In this document: positions 9,225-17,673 of the stretch, piece by piece | Layout: each line of letters begins with the position of its first letter | Numbering within the stretch: the first letter of the stretch is position 1 | Source of the DNA: Bin80 sp965220935 | Lineage (GTDB): Bacteria > Bacteroidota > Rhodothermia > Rhodothermales > Bin80 | Direction of reading: 5' to 3' | NCBI GenBank assembly: GCA_965220935.1 | Contig: OZ244857.1 | Coordinates: 496,001-560,000, forward strand | DNA: 64,000 nt | The notes under the pieces: model-generated | The model's database searches: none | What the model saw: only the letters and a program-made list of their open reading frames with translations | Told to the model about the DNA's origin: nothing | Program-made: the position numbers and the translations under genes

Positions 9225-10001
9225 ATGGGTCAAAAAACACATCCAGTTGGTTTTCGTCTCGGTACAATCCGAGGATGGGAGTCAAATTGGTATGCCAATA
9301 AGAAAGAAATTGCAGCAAAGCTTTTAGAAGATGAAGAGCTACGCCGCTATTTGACTGCTCGCTTAAAGCGAGCGGGGCTTAGTCGAGTTGTGATTGAGCG
9401 AACCCCAAAACGGATCATCCTCACATTACATACCAGTCGGCCTGGGGTCATAATTGGTCGGGGAGGGCAGGAGGTTGAAAAGCTTCGTGAAGAACTCAAA
9501 CGAATCAGGACCAAAGACATTCAGATCAACATTAATGAGATCAAGCGCCCAGAGATAGATGCCAGTCTCGTCGCCCAGAATGTTGCTCAGCAGTTGGAGG
9601 GCAGAGTTTCATTCCGCCGTGCTATGAAACAGGCGCTTCAGGGAGCCATGCGAATGGGGGCTGAGGGAATTCGAATTAAAGTCAGTGGGCGTTTAGGCGG
9701 CGCAGAGATGGGACGCGTTGAACAGTATCTTGAAGGGCGAGTACCACTCCACACAATTCGTGCCGATATTGATTATGCAGAAGCGACAGCCTACTCAATT
9801 TATGGAACTACAGGAGTTAAAGTCTGGGTTTACCGAGGGGAGATTCTCGGCCGTCCAGATTTAAGTCCGAACCTACAGGCGCAGCGCCAACAGTTACGAC
9901 AAATGCAGACAGGTGGGCGCGGTAGCGAAAGTAGTAAAGCGCGCGATCGACGCCGTGGTGGACGCAGAAGAGGTGCCAACCGTCGCAATTCAAATAACTA
10001 A
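9225..10001 (+). CDS. rpsC: 30S ribosomal protein S3
   Basis: S3 forms part of the mRNA entry channel and helicase activity of the 30S subunit. The protein has 258 residues, with MGQKTHPVGFRLG at the start, the KH domain (PGVIIGRGGQEVEKLREEL) and the C-terminal S3 domain (GRLGGAEMGR). After about residue 225 it has a Gly/Arg/Asn-rich basic tail longer than in E. coli, a feature common in the FCB group. Confidence 0.96.
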   Translation: MGQKTHPVGFRLGTIRGWESNWYANKKEIAAKLLEDEELRRYLTARLKRAGLSRVVIERTPKRIILTLHTSRPGVIIGRGGQEVEKLREELKRIRTKDIQININEIKRPEIDASLVAQNVAQQLEGRVSFRRAMKQALQGAMRMGAEGIRIKVSGRLGGAEMGRVEQYLEGRVPLHTIRADIDYAEATAYSIYGTTGVKVWVYRGEILGRPDLSPNLQAQRQQLRQMQTGGRGSESSKARDRRRGGRRRGANRRNSNN

Positions 10002-10026
10002 TTGAGCCTAGCAGAGAAACGAAATC

Positions 10027-10452
10027 ATGTTAATGCCCAAGCGGACTAAGTACCGCAAGCAACAAAAAGGAAGAATTCGAGGCAATGCAACCCGAGGGAC
10101 GCGTGTCAATTTTGGAGATTTTGGACTCAAAGTGCTTGAACCAGGTCGAATTACCAGTCGGCAGATTGAAGCGGCTCGCATCGCGATGACTCGGCGTATG
10201 AAGCGTGTTGGCAAAGTCTACATCCGAATCTTTCCAGATAAACCAATTACCAGCAAACCTGCGGAGGTTCGCATGGGCAAGGGTAAAGGTGCGATTGATC
10301 ATTGGGCAGCGTCTGTTCGCCCTGGGCGTATTCTATTTGAGGTTGGTGGCGGTGTTCCGATTGACCTTGCCAAAGAATCTATGCGGCTAGCCCAACAAAA
10401 ATTGCCACTCAAAACTAAATTTGTCGTGCGCCCTGATTATGTGGAGAATTAG
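10027..10452 (+). CDS. rplP: 50S ribosomal protein L16
   Basis: L16 organises the A-site tRNA-binding region of the 50S subunit. The protein has 141 residues. The start at 10027 (MLMPKRTKYRKQQKGR) matches the MLQPKRTKYR consensus better than the ATG at 10033. The KPAEVRMGKGKGAIDHWAA segment, which in other bacteria holds the hydroxylated arginine recognised by RoxA, is conserved. Confidence 0.95.
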   Translation: MLMPKRTKYRKQQKGRIRGNATRGTRVNFGDFGLKVLEPGRITSRQIEAARIAMTRRMKRVGKVYIRIFPDKPITSKPAEVRMGKGKGAIDHWAASVRPGRILFEVGGGVPIDLAKESMRLAQQKLPLKTKFVVRPDYVEN

Positions 10453-10455
10453 ACC

Positions 10456-10659
10456 ATGATGAAAGCCAATGAGGTTCGCACGCTCAGCATTGAAGAAGTC
10501 CAAGAGCGGATTCGTGATGAAACCGAGCAGTTATCTGAACTCACGTTTAGACACGCGATTGCTCACTTAGAAAATCCGATGCTTATTAGAGAAAAGCGCC
10601 GCTTCATTGCACGCTTGATGACTGTGCTCAAACAACACGAGGCTGACGGTCATGAGTGA
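10456..10659 (+). CDS. rpmC: 50S ribosomal protein L29
   Basis: L29 is a small helical-hairpin protein near the exit tunnel, next to L23. The protein has 67 residues with the family pattern ELRxLS...ELxxLRF..A...L.NP..IR..RR.IARL (here VRTLSIEEVQERI and HAIAHLENPMLIREKRR). Its last eight bases overlap rpsQ, suggesting translational coupling. Confidence 0.94.
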   Translation: MMKANEVRTLSIEEVQERIRDETEQLSELTFRHAIAHLENPMLIREKRRFIARLMTVLKQHEADGHE

Positions 10660-10915
10660 GATCAACAGAGCGACACGTAAAGAAAGGACGGGTGTTGTTG
10701 TCAGCACGAAAATGAATAAGACGATTGTGGTTGGTATTCAACGTCAGGTTAGGCATCCCATTTATGGAAAGTTCATCAAGAAAACCAGCCGACTCTTTGC
10801 CCATGATGAAACAGAGCAGGCAAATGAAGGAGATACGGTTCGGATTACAGAAGTCAGGCCATTGAGTAGGAAAAAACGATGGCGTTTGTTGGAGATTTTA
10901 GAGCGAGCCAAATAA
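10652..10915 (+). CDS. rpsQ: 30S ribosomal protein S17
   Basis: S17 is a primary 16S rRNA-binding OB-fold protein of the 30S body. The protein has 87 residues with RKERTGVVVSTKMNKTIVVGIQR at the start and KKTSRLFAHDE in the middle. It overlaps rpmC by 8 bases, and its stop codon shares one base with the rplN ATG (TAATG). Confidence 0.95.
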   Translation: MSEINRATRKERTGVVVSTKMNKTIVVGIQRQVRHPIYGKFIKKTSRLFAHDETEQANEGDTVRITEVRPLSRKKRWRLLEILERAK

Positions 10916-11283
10916 TGATACAGCAAGAATCCAGATTAGCCGTTGCCGACAATAGCGGAGCCAAAGAAATTCTTTGTATTCGTGTTCTGGGCGGAAGTGG
11001 ACGCAGATATGCGCGCATCGGTGATAAGATTGTCGTTTCGGTTAAGTCTGCAATCCCTGGCGGAAATGTTAAAAAAGGTGATGTGTCTCGCGCCGTTGTG
11101 GTGCGTACTTGCAAAGAGCAGCGACGCGCTGATGGATCGTACATACGATTTGATGAAAATGCAGCCGTACTACTCAATGCGCAAGATGAGCCACGAGGGA
11201 CTCGGATTTTTGGCCCGGTTGCTCGGGAACTACGTGAAAAACAGTATATGCGCATCGTCTCATTAGCACCAGAGGTGATATAA
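10915..11283 (+). CDS. rplN: 50S ribosomal protein L14
   Basis: L14 lies at the subunit interface and is the docking site for RsfS. The ATG at 10915 gives MIQQESRLAVADNSGAKE and exactly 122 residues, the standard length. The upstream in-frame extension from 10879 overlaps rpsQ and is not homologous, so it is rejected. Confidence 0.95.
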   Translation: MIQQESRLAVADNSGAKEILCIRVLGGSGRRYARIGDKIVVSVKSAIPGGNVKKGDVSRAVVVRTCKEQRRADGSYIRFDENAAVLLNAQDEPRGTRIFGPVARELREKQYMRIVSLAPEVI

Positions 11284-11289
11284 GAAGAT

Positions 11290-11670
11290 ATGTCTCAATC
11301 ACAACGAAAAACGAAGAAAACCCATGTCAAGAAAGGCGACATTGTGCAGTTGACGAAATCTATTACGGCTTCAAGAGGGAGCCCCGATCGTGATCGGGGG
11401 TACGTTGGCAAGGTCCTGCGTGTATTCCCTGAACGAGAACGTGTCATTGTTGAAGGGGTTAACTTGAGGATACGTCACACTAAACCCAGTCAAGCCTACC
11501 CACAGGGCGGACGTGTTCAGCGTGAGAGTGCGATCCATATCTCAAATGTGCAACCAATTGACAGTAATGGAGACCCAACTCGAATCGGACGCAAGAGAGT
11601 TCAAGAATCTGAAACGGGTCGGGGGCAGTGGGTTCGATACGCTAAAACAACTGGAGACGAACTGGATTAA
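11290..11670 (+). CDS. rplX: 50S ribosomal protein L24
   Basis: L24 is an assembly-initiating 23S rRNA-binding KOW protein. The protein has 126 residues with the KOW segment KKGDIVQL...RGYVGKVLRVFPERERVIVEGVN. Compared with the usual motif there are about nine extra residues (ITASRGSPD) between the two KOW strands. The bases encoding this insertion include a perfect 18-bp hairpin palindrome (11382-11399). The rest of the protein is ordinary. Confidence 0.94.
   Translation: MSQSQRKTKKTHVKKGDIVQLTKSITASRGSPDRDRGYVGKVLRVFPERERVIVEGVNLRIRHTKPSQAYPQGGRVQRESAIHISNVQPIDSNGDPTRIGRKRVQESETGRGQWVRYAKTTGDELD
11382..11399. repeat. 18-bp hairpin palindrome inside rplX
   Basis: Two perfect 8-bp arms, CCCCGATC and GATCGGGG, are separated by GT. 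They lie in coding sequence for the loop insertion of L24 and read as SPDRDRG. The GC-rich stem would form in the mRNA. No T-run follows, so it is not a standard terminator. Confidence 0.6.
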
Positions 11671-11675
11671 GGGTC

Positions 11676-12233
11676 ATGGCAAAGTATGAGCCGCGCTTAA
11701 AGGCGCGATATAAATCAGAAATTATTGCCCAGCTGAGTGAGGAGTATTCTTACACCAATAAGATGCAGGTTCCTCGTATTGTTAAAATTACGGTGAATAA
11801 GGGCGTTGGTGAAGCGACCCAGAATCAGAAGCTACTTGACGGCGCTATTGATGAGTTACGCCGAATCACAGGTCAACAGCCGACAATACGGCGTGCTCGA
11901 AAAAGCGTCTCAAATTTCAAGCTCCGCGAGGGAATGCCGATCGGTGCTACGGTGACTCTACGCGGAGATCGAATGTGGGAATTCCTTGATCGTCTGATTA
12001 CTTTGGCATTGCCTCGAGTTCGAGATTTTCGGGGAGTTTCAGATAAAAGTTTTGATGGCAGGGGTAATTACTCTTTAGGTATCAAGGAACAGATTATTTT
12101 CCCTGAAATCAATGTAGATCAGATTGAACGTATCTCTGGCTTGGGATTAACCTTTGTCACCAGTGCATCATCGGACAAAGAAGCGTTCTCATTACTTAAA
12201 GCATTAGGGATGCCCTTTGTACGCAGACAATAA
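11676..12233 (+). CDS. rplE: 50S ribosomal protein L5
   Basis: L5 is part of the central protuberance and binds 5S rRNA. The protein has 185 residues with the conserved MQVPRIVKITVNKGVGEA, GQQPTIRRARKSVSNFKLREGMPIGATVTLRG and FPEINVDQ motifs. It is five bases downstream of rplX. Length and motifs are canonical. Confidence 0.96.
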   Translation: MAKYEPRLKARYKSEIIAQLSEEYSYTNKMQVPRIVKITVNKGVGEATQNQKLLDGAIDELRRITGQQPTIRRARKSVSNFKLREGMPIGATVTLRGDRMWEFLDRLITLALPRVRDFRGVSDKSFDGRGNYSLGIKEQIIFPEINVDQIERISGLGLTFVTSASSDKEAFSLLKALGMPFVRRQ

Positions 12234-12250
12234 TCATTGAGATAAACTAT

Positions 12251-12520
12251 ATGGCAAAAAAGAGTGTTGTTGCCCGTCAAAAAAAGCGCGAGCGTCTCGT
12301 TGAACAGTATGCCGAGCGCAGAGCTGAATTGCGGGCACAGGGAGACTATGTCGCTTTACAGTCCCTCCCGCGTGATTCAAGCCCGTCAAGACTGCGCAAT
12401 CGTTGTCAACTCACCGGTCGGGGACGGGGATATATTCGTGTCTATGGTCTATCACGGATTGCTTTTCGTGATATGGCACGTGCAGGTAAGATTCCAGGAA
12501 TTCGTAAATCAAGTTGGTAA
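12251..12520 (+). CDS. rpsN: 30S ribosomal protein S14 (long, zinc-free type)
   Basis: S14 is a 30S head protein. This is the 89-residue long form with only one cysteine (RNRCQLTGRGRGYIRVYGLSR), so it lacks the CxxC...CxxC zinc ribbon of the short form. It keeps the conserved C-terminal RAGKIPGIRKSSW. Together with the cysteine-less L36 at 17552, it means this cluster carries zinc-independent versions of both proteins. Confidence 0.95.
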   Translation: MAKKSVVARQKKRERLVEQYAERRAELRAQGDYVALQSLPRDSSPSRLRNRCQLTGRGRGYIRVYGLSRIAFRDMARAGKIPGIRKSSW

Positions 12521-12524
12521 GGTT

Positions 12525-12926
12525 ATGGGTGTAATTACAGATCCAGTTGGAGACTATCTTGCTCGGTTGCGTAACGCGCAAATGGCCGGTCATCGCTACA
12601 CTGATATCCCTGCTTCTAGAATCAAACGGGCGATGACGCAGATATTAGAAGATAAGGGATACATCACCCGATTCCTGAATGTAGATGATCAGGGCCAGAG
12701 GCGTTTGCGTATTTTTCTCAAATATGATCGTCATGGTAATGGTGCAATCCGGTCAATGAAACGGATCTCTAAACCTGGATTAAGGGTCTATGTGAGAGCC
12801 GATAACTTGCCACGCGTTCAAAATGGATTAGGGGTTGCAATATTATCAACATCTAAAGGTGTTATGACCGACAAGGAAGCCTCGCGTATTCACATCGGCG
12901 GTGAAGTACTCGCACATATATTTTAA
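12525..12926 (+). CDS. rpsH: 30S ribosomal protein S8
   Basis: S8 is a primary 16S rRNA-binding protein and, in E. coli, the translational repressor of the spc operon. The ATG at 12525 gives MGVITDPVGDYLARLRNAQ and 133 residues. The frame is open far upstream through rpsN, but that extension is out-of-frame shadow sequence. The C-terminal GVAILSTSKGVMTDKEAS motif is typical. Confidence 0.95.
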   Translation: MGVITDPVGDYLARLRNAQMAGHRYTDIPASRIKRAMTQILEDKGYITRFLNVDDQGQRRLRIFLKYDRHGNGAIRSMKRISKPGLRVYVRADNLPRVQNGLGVAILSTSKGVMTDKEASRIHIGGEVLAHIF

Positions 12927-12931
12927 TTAAG

Positions 12932-13492
12932 ATGTCTAGGGTAGGTAAACAAAGTATTCCAGTTCGTGAAGGCGTTCATGTAGATATATCTGATGGTAAC
13001 TTTGTGACAATGACGGGTCCCAAAGGAACGTTGGAGTTACAGGTCTCACCAGAACTGATGATCACTCATGATGCAGAGATACTCAAGGTGGAGCGTCCAA
13101 CGGACCAAAAACGTCATCGCTCAATGCATGGATTGTATCGTTCATTGTTGGCAAACATGATGATTGGAGTCACTGAGGGCTTCACAAAAGAGTTGGAAAT
13201 TATTGGGGTGGGTACGCGCGCTGATGTGAAACAGGGGGTTTTGGAATTAGCCATTGGATATTCCCATGCCGTTTACTTTGTCCCGCCCGATGGCGTGGAG
13301 ATTTCCGCGGAGGGGGGTGGGCGCGGCCGAAACCCACATGTGACCGTGTCAGGGATTGATAAGCAAGCCGTCGGCCAAGTTGCTGCAAAAATTCGTTCTC
13401 TTCGCCCACCAGAGCCCTACAAAGGAAAGGGAATTCGCTATGTGAATGAGTATGTGCGAAGGAAGGCTGGTAAAACTACCTCAACAAAATAA
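12932..13492 (+). CDS. rplF: 50S ribosomal protein L6
   Basis: L6 lies near the factor-binding site and the sarcin-ricin loop. The protein has 186 residues, with MSRVGKQSIPVREGV at the start and the C-terminal signature RPPEPYKGKGIRYVNEYVRRKAGK. It starts five bases after rpsH and is followed by rplR after 12 bases. Confidence 0.96.
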   Translation: MSRVGKQSIPVREGVHVDISDGNFVTMTGPKGTLELQVSPELMITHDAEILKVERPTDQKRHRSMHGLYRSLLANMMIGVTEGFTKELEIIGVGTRADVKQGVLELAIGYSHAVYFVPPDGVEISAEGGGRGRNPHVTVSGIDKQAVGQVAAKIRSLRPPEPYKGKGIRYVNEYVRRKAGKTTSTK

Positions 13493-13504
13493 TCATGTCT
13501 AGAT

Positions 13505-13870
13505 ATGGGATCACGTAAGTTGAAATCAGCGAAGTTAGTGCGCAGATTACGCACCAAGAAAAGTATACGGCGGAAAGTACATGGAACCTCAGATCGGCCA
13601 AGGCTCACCGTCTTCAGGAGTAACCGTAACATCTATGCTCAGTTGATTGATGATGACGACAGTCGGACTTTGGTGGCCGCTTCTACATTGGATAAAGATC
13701 ATACGGCCGAAACACCTGTCCAAGCAGGTGCGGTCGTCGGTGAGAGATTGGCGACGCGCGCGGCAGAGCATGGAATCACCAATGCCGTCTTTGACAGGAA
13801 TGGTTACCGCTATCATGGCCGTGTGCGATCGTTGGCTGAGGGAGCACGCAGTGGTGGATTACAGTTCTAA
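13505..13870 (+). CDS. rplR: 50S ribosomal protein L18
   Basis: L18 binds 5S rRNA and anchors it to the 50S subunit. The protein has 121 residues, with a basic N-terminus, RPRLTVFRSNRNIYAQLIDDD in the middle and FDRNGYRYHGRVRSLAEGAR at the end. The ATG at 13505 gives the normal family length. Confidence 0.95.
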   Translation: MGSRKLKSAKLVRRLRTKKSIRRKVHGTSDRPRLTVFRSNRNIYAQLIDDDDSRTLVAASTLDKDHTAETPVQAGAVVGERLATRAAEHGITNAVFDRNGYRYHGRVRSLAEGARSGGLQF

Positions 13871-13890
13871 AATGATTAGTGCCTAAGGAT

Positions 13891-14424
13891 ATGCAAGGAT
13901 CTCAAAATCAACAAGCAACACACAACGAATCGTCAGATCAGGTAGAGTGGATAGACCGCTTGGTCAAGGTTAAACGTGTGGCTAAAGTTGTCAAGGGAGG
14001 GCGCCGCTTCTCCTTCAATGCTGTCGTCGTTGTAGGTGACGGGCAAGGCCATGTGGGTGCAGGACTTGGTAAAGCGAATGAAGTTTCGGACGCGATCAAG
14101 AAAGGGACAGAAGATGCAAAAAAACGGCTGATTTCTGTTCCAATCACCAAAGATGGCACGATTCCACACCAAGTGATTGGCAAGAAGGATGCAGGTCAGG
14201 TCCTTTTGAAACCAGCCTCTCCTGGAACGGGTGTGATTGCGGGTGGTGGGGTTCGTGCAGTCCTTGAATGTGTCGGTATCACCAATGTCCTATCCAAGTC
14301 ACTGGGATCAAGCAATCCGCATAATCAGGTTGCAGCAACCCTCAATGCATTGAACAGCTTGGAGGATCCGCTTGAGGTTGCTCAACGAAGGGGTATATCA
14401 TTGCGTCGAGTCTTTGAAGGATAA
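13891..14424 (+). CDS. rpsE: 30S ribosomal protein S5
   Basis: S5 sits at the mRNA entry site and affects decoding fidelity. The dsRBD-like region (DRLVKVKRVAKVVKGGRRFSFNAVVVVGDG) and the C-terminal domain with GTGVIAGGGVRAVLECVG and SSNPHNQVAAT are intact. The start is uncertain: the ATG at 13891 (177 residues) is given, but a GTG at 13879 in frame adds four residues. The first 20 residues are a variable, Gln/Asn-rich extension. Confidence 0.94.
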   Translation: MQGSQNQQATHNESSDQVEWIDRLVKVKRVAKVVKGGRRFSFNAVVVVGDGQGHVGAGLGKANEVSDAIKKGTEDAKKRLISVPITKDGTIPHQVIGKKDAGQVLLKPASPGTGVIAGGGVRAVLECVGITNVLSKSLGSSNPHNQVAATLNALNSLEDPLEVAQRRGISLRRVFEG

Positions 14425-14425
14425 G

Positions 14426-14638
14426 ATGACAGAACTTAAGATTACGCAATCGCGAAGTCTGATCGGATCTTCTGGTCGTCAGAGGCGCACCATTGAAGCT
14501 TTAGGACTTCAAAGAATTCATCACAGTGTCACTCGGCGTGATACGCCAGTTATTCGGGGTATGCTTCGGGTTGTCGCTCACTTAGTTAAGATTGAAGAAC
14601 TGCCTGCGTCTGAGCAGGCCAATGCATCAAACTCATGA
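14426..14638 (+). CDS. rpmD: 50S ribosomal protein L30
   Basis: L30 is a small non-essential 50S protein. The ATG at 14426 gives MTELKITQSRSLIGS and 70 residues, slightly longer than the usual 60 because of a polar C-terminus. The QRRTIEALGLQRIHHSVTRRDTPVIRGMLRVVAHLVKIEE core is typical. The stop overlaps the rplO start as ATGA. Confidence 0.94.
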   Translation: MTELKITQSRSLIGSSGRQRRTIEALGLQRIHHSVTRRDTPVIRGMLRVVAHLVKIEELPASEQANASNS

Positions 14639-15105
14639 ATTTAGCTACATTAAAACCTGCAAGGGGATCCACACGCCGTAATAAGCGTCTCGGAAGGGGA
14701 GTGGGGTCTGGAAAAGGTGGACACAGTTCTTCCCGAGGAAATAAAGGCCAAAAAAGCCGTACGGGCAATCACCGAATGCCTTCTTGGTTTGAGGGTGGCC
14801 AAATGCCTCTTCAACGCCGGGTCCCTAAGTTTGGATTTAAGAACCCCAATCGAGTTTCCTACAGTGTATTGAATCTAAGTCAATTAAATTCATTGGTAGA
14901 ATCTGGAAAATTAACTCCAGACACAGCCGTAACGCCCGAGGTGTTGATTGCCGCGGGTCTGGTCAAAAAGAATGCTCGCATCAAAATCCTTGGAGGCGGC
15001 GAACTGACCGTTGCATTGAACATACAGGTGCATGCTTTCAGTCGGTCAGCGGAAGAAAAAATTCAGTCAACGGGCGGCACCATTGCGCGGCTGTCGGCTA
15101 ACTAA
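14635..15105 (+). CDS. rplO: 50S ribosomal protein L15
   Basis: L15 is a late-assembling 50S protein. The protein has 156 residues: the N-terminal extended basic part (RGSTRRNKRLGRGVGSGKGGHSSSRGNKGQKSR) is followed by the globular domain ending in the KILGGGELTVALNIQVHAFSRSAEEKI signature. It overlaps rpmD by four bases. Confidence 0.95.
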   Translation: MNLATLKPARGSTRRNKRLGRGVGSGKGGHSSSRGNKGQKSRTGNHRMPSWFEGGQMPLQRRVPKFGFKNPNRVSYSVLNLSQLNSLVESGKLTPDTAVTPEVLIAAGLVKKNARIKILGGGELTVALNIQVHAFSRSAEEKIQSTGGTIARLSAN

Positions 15106-15126
15106 ATCTCACAGATATACCTTTGA

Positions 15127-16446
15127 ATGGCTGGATTTGCCGATAGTTTACGCAGCATTTGGAAGATTGAAGAGCTGCGCAAGCGCATTATCTACACGCT
15201 GGGAATTTTGGTTGTGTATCGTGTAGGTGCTTATGTATCTCTTCCAGGTATTGACGCCGCGGCTTTAACCAATGCGTTTGCTCAGGGAGATCCAAATAAC
15301 TTATTCGGGTTTTTCAATCTTTTTGTTGGAGGTGCCTTTTTACAGGCTGGCGTCTTTGCTCTGGGGATCATGCCCTATATCACCGCTTCCATTATCATTC
15401 AGCTTTTGGGGGCCGCGGTTCCGTATTTTCAGAAGCTCCAACGCGAAGGTGAAGAGGGTCGACGAAAGATTACCCAACTCACTCGATACGGAACTGCTGG
15501 CATTACGATGTTGCAGTCTATCGGCTATAGTTTATTTTTATGGGGAACGGTGCCATCGGCCATTGTGATTTCGCAGGGTTTTTTCATGGTTTCTACTGTC
15601 ATTGTATTAACCGCTGGAACGATGTTTGTGATGTGGCTTGGTGAGCGAATCACTGAAAGTGGGATTGGCAATGGAATCTCGTTAATTATTACCGTTGGGA
15701 TCATTGCATTTTTACCTCAGGCACTGATCAATGAGTTCAGGCAGGTCGCCAACCCTTTCCTTGTAATTTTTGAAATCGGTGTTCTGGTGGTCATTACGGC
15801 ATTTGTTGTTCTGATGACTCAAGGAACCCGCCGTATCCCTGTGCAATATGCCAAACGTGTGGTTGGTCGGAAAGTCTACGGGGGAGCGACTCAGTATCTA
15901 CCCATCCGTGTCAATGCCGCTGGAGTGATGCCGATCATTTTTGCCCAATCCATTATGTTTGTGCCTGGCACGATTGCACAGTTTGCTCCGAATAACGAGT
16001 TTATGCAAAGTTTTGGTGCCCTCTTTTTGGACTTCACTAGTTGGGGGTACTCAATCATTTTCTTTTTCGTGTGTGTGTTTTTCACTTACTTTTATACCGC
16101 GATTGCCGTCAACCCAAAGGAGATGGCCGATACAATGAAACGTCAGGGTGGGTTTATCCCTGGCGTGCGCCCTGGCAAACAGACCAGTGAGTTTATTGAT
16201 TCCATCCTGACTCGTGTCACACTTCCGGGTTCACTGTTTATAGGATTTGCGGCGATATTACCCGCATTTGCTGTACAGCTTGGTTTAACGGAAACCCAGC
16301 AATTTGCTCAGTTTTTTGGAGGAACGAGTCTGTTGATTATGGTTGGTGTCACGCTTGATACACTCAAGCAGGTGGAAAGCCATTTGTTGATGCGTCACTA
16401 TGATGGATTCATGAAAAGCGGTCGAATGCGAGGCCGAACGCGTTAG
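15127..16446 (+). CDS. secY: Preprotein translocase subunit SecY
   Basis: SecY is the channel-forming subunit of the SecYEG translocon in the inner membrane. The 439-residue protein has ten hydrophobic segments, the plug region after TM1 (ALTNAFAQGDPNNLFGFFNLFVGGAFLQAGVFALGIMPYITASI), the RRIPVQYAKR cytoplasmic loop and a GFIPGVRPGK loop. The stop TAG is directly followed by the ATG of map, as in many FCB genomes, with no adk in between. Confidence 0.97.
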   Translation: MAGFADSLRSIWKIEELRKRIIYTLGILVVYRVGAYVSLPGIDAAALTNAFAQGDPNNLFGFFNLFVGGAFLQAGVFALGIMPYITASIIIQLLGAAVPYFQKLQREGEEGRRKITQLTRYGTAGITMLQSIGYSLFLWGTVPSAIVISQGFFMVSTVIVLTAGTMFVMWLGERITESGIGNGISLIITVGIIAFLPQALINEFRQVANPFLVIFEIGVLVVITAFVVLMTQGTRRIPVQYAKRVVGRKVYGGATQYLPIRVNAAGVMPIIFAQSIMFVPGTIAQFAPNNEFMQSFGALFLDFTSWGYSIIFFFVCVFFTYFYTAIAVNPKEMADTMKRQGGFIPGVRPGKQTSEFIDSILTRVTLPGSLFIGFAAILPAFAVQLGLTETQQFAQFFGGTSLLIMVGVTLDTLKQVESHLLMRHYDGFMKSGRMRGRTR

Positions 16447-17268
16447 ATGAGTATGTCAAAGACCCCACATGAGATTGCTCTGCTCAGGGAAAGCGGACAT
16501 CTAGTCGCACAAACACTGGCAGAAGTCGGTCAACATATTTTTTCTGGCCAGAAGACGCTGGTTCTTGATTCAATTGCGGAAGAGTTCATTCGCAGTCACG
16601 GGGCTGAGCCTGCTTTCAAGGGATATCAGATGGCACAGCTTCCTGCGTTTCCATATACGCTATGCATTTCAGTTAATGATGCCGTCGTTCATGGTTTTCC
16701 AGGAAATTATATTCTTCAAGAAGGTGATTTGGTCTCCGTTGATTGTGGTGTGTTATTGAATGGATATTATGGAGACAGTGCTTATACGTTTGGTGTTGGA
16801 GAGTTGACCTCTGAACGCATTGAATTATGCACGACGACGTATGAGGCGTTACACTTAGGAATTGCTGAGGTGTCGCCTCAAAATACTGTTGGTGATATAG
16901 GATATGTGATTCAGCGTTATTGTGAATCTCGCAGCATGGGGGTTGTGCGTGATTTAGTTGGGCATGGAATCGGGGCTAGTCTCCATGAACCGCCTCAGAT
17001 TCCCAACTATGGCCGACCTAATCGGGGACGTCGTATTAAAAATGGGATGGTGGTCTGTATTGAGCCGATGATTAACTCGGGAACCCATAGGATTTCCGTA
17101 GATGACGACGGATGGACTGTGCGCTCCGCAGATGGATCTGCTTCCGCGCATTACGAGCACATGGTGTGCGTCCATTCGGATGGTCCAGAAATTTTGACAA
17201 CGTTTGAATATATTGAACAGCACATCACTCCTCCCTACAAAAAAATTGAAACATTGAATTATGGCTAA
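16447..17268 (+). CDS. map: Methionine aminopeptidase, type I
   Basis: This cytosolic dinuclear-metal enzyme removes the initiator methionine. The 273-residue protein shows the five expected metal ligands: two Asp in VDCGVLLNGYYGDSAYTF, His in GHGIGASLHEPP, Glu in CIEPMI and Glu in HYEHMVCV. It abuts secY and overlaps infA by eight bases, so the three genes are probably co-translated. Confidence 0.96.
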   Translation: MSMSKTPHEIALLRESGHLVAQTLAEVGQHIFSGQKTLVLDSIAEEFIRSHGAEPAFKGYQMAQLPAFPYTLCISVNDAVVHGFPGNYILQEGDLVSVDCGVLLNGYYGDSAYTFGVGELTSERIELCTTTYEALHLGIAEVSPQNTVGDIGYVIQRYCESRSMGVVRDLVGHGIGASLHEPPQIPNYGRPNRGRRIKNGMVVCIEPMINSGTHRISVDDDGWTVRSADGSASAHYEHMVCVHSDGPEILTTFEYIEQHITPPYKKIETLNYG

Positions 17269-17479
17269 ACAGAAACCAATTGAACTTGACGGTGAAGTCA
17301 CTGACGCTTTGCCTAACGCGCAGTTTAGAGTCCGTCTGGAGAATGGGCATTCCATTCTGGGGCTTCTTGCAGGGAAGATGCGGATGTATCATATTAAGAT
17401 TCTGCCCGGTGATCGCGTCAAAGTTGAGATTTCTCCCTTTGACCTCTCAAAGGGACGAATTGTCTATCGTTACAAATAA
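17261..17479 (+). CDS. infA: Translation initiation factor IF-1
   Basis: IF-1 is an OB-fold protein that blocks the A site during initiation. The protein has 72 residues with MAKQKPIELDGEVTDALPNAQFRVRLENGH, LAGKMRMYHIKILPGDRVKVE and the ending LSKGRIVYRYK, all standard. The start overlaps the 3' end of map by eight bases. A 72-bp AT-rich gap separates it from rpmJ. Confidence 0.96.
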   Translation: MAKQKPIELDGEVTDALPNAQFRVRLENGHSILGLLAGKMRMYHIKILPGDRVKVEISPFDLSKGRIVYRYK

Positions 17480-17551
17480 ATGGAACCTTTAAATATTTGA
17501 GATCGTATCAGTGGGCTATCTTAAAAATTGTTATTACGTATCTATATAAAA

Positions 17552-17668
17552 ATGAAAGTGCGAGCAAGTATTAAGAAGCGGAGTTCTGATGATAAGATTG
17601 TCAGGCGAAAGGGCCGGCTCTATATTATCAACAAGAAGAACCCAAAGCATAAGCAACGGCAGGGATAA
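17552..17668 (+). CDS. rpmJ: 50S ribosomal protein L36 (cysteine-free type)
   Basis: L36 is the smallest 50S protein. The reading frame runs from ATG 17552 to TAA 17668 and encodes 38 residues: MKVRASIKKR, then SSDDKIVRRKGRLYIINKK, then NPKHKQRQG. The positions that hold the three zinc-ligand cysteines in E. coli-type L36 are Ser, Asp and Asn, so this copy cannot bind zinc in the usual way. The RLYIINKKNP segment is characteristic of Bacteroidota and relatives. It lies five bases before rpsM. Confidence 0.93.
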   Translation: MKVRASIKKRSSDDKIVRRKGRLYIINKKNPKHKQRQG

Positions 17669-17673
17669 ATTAC

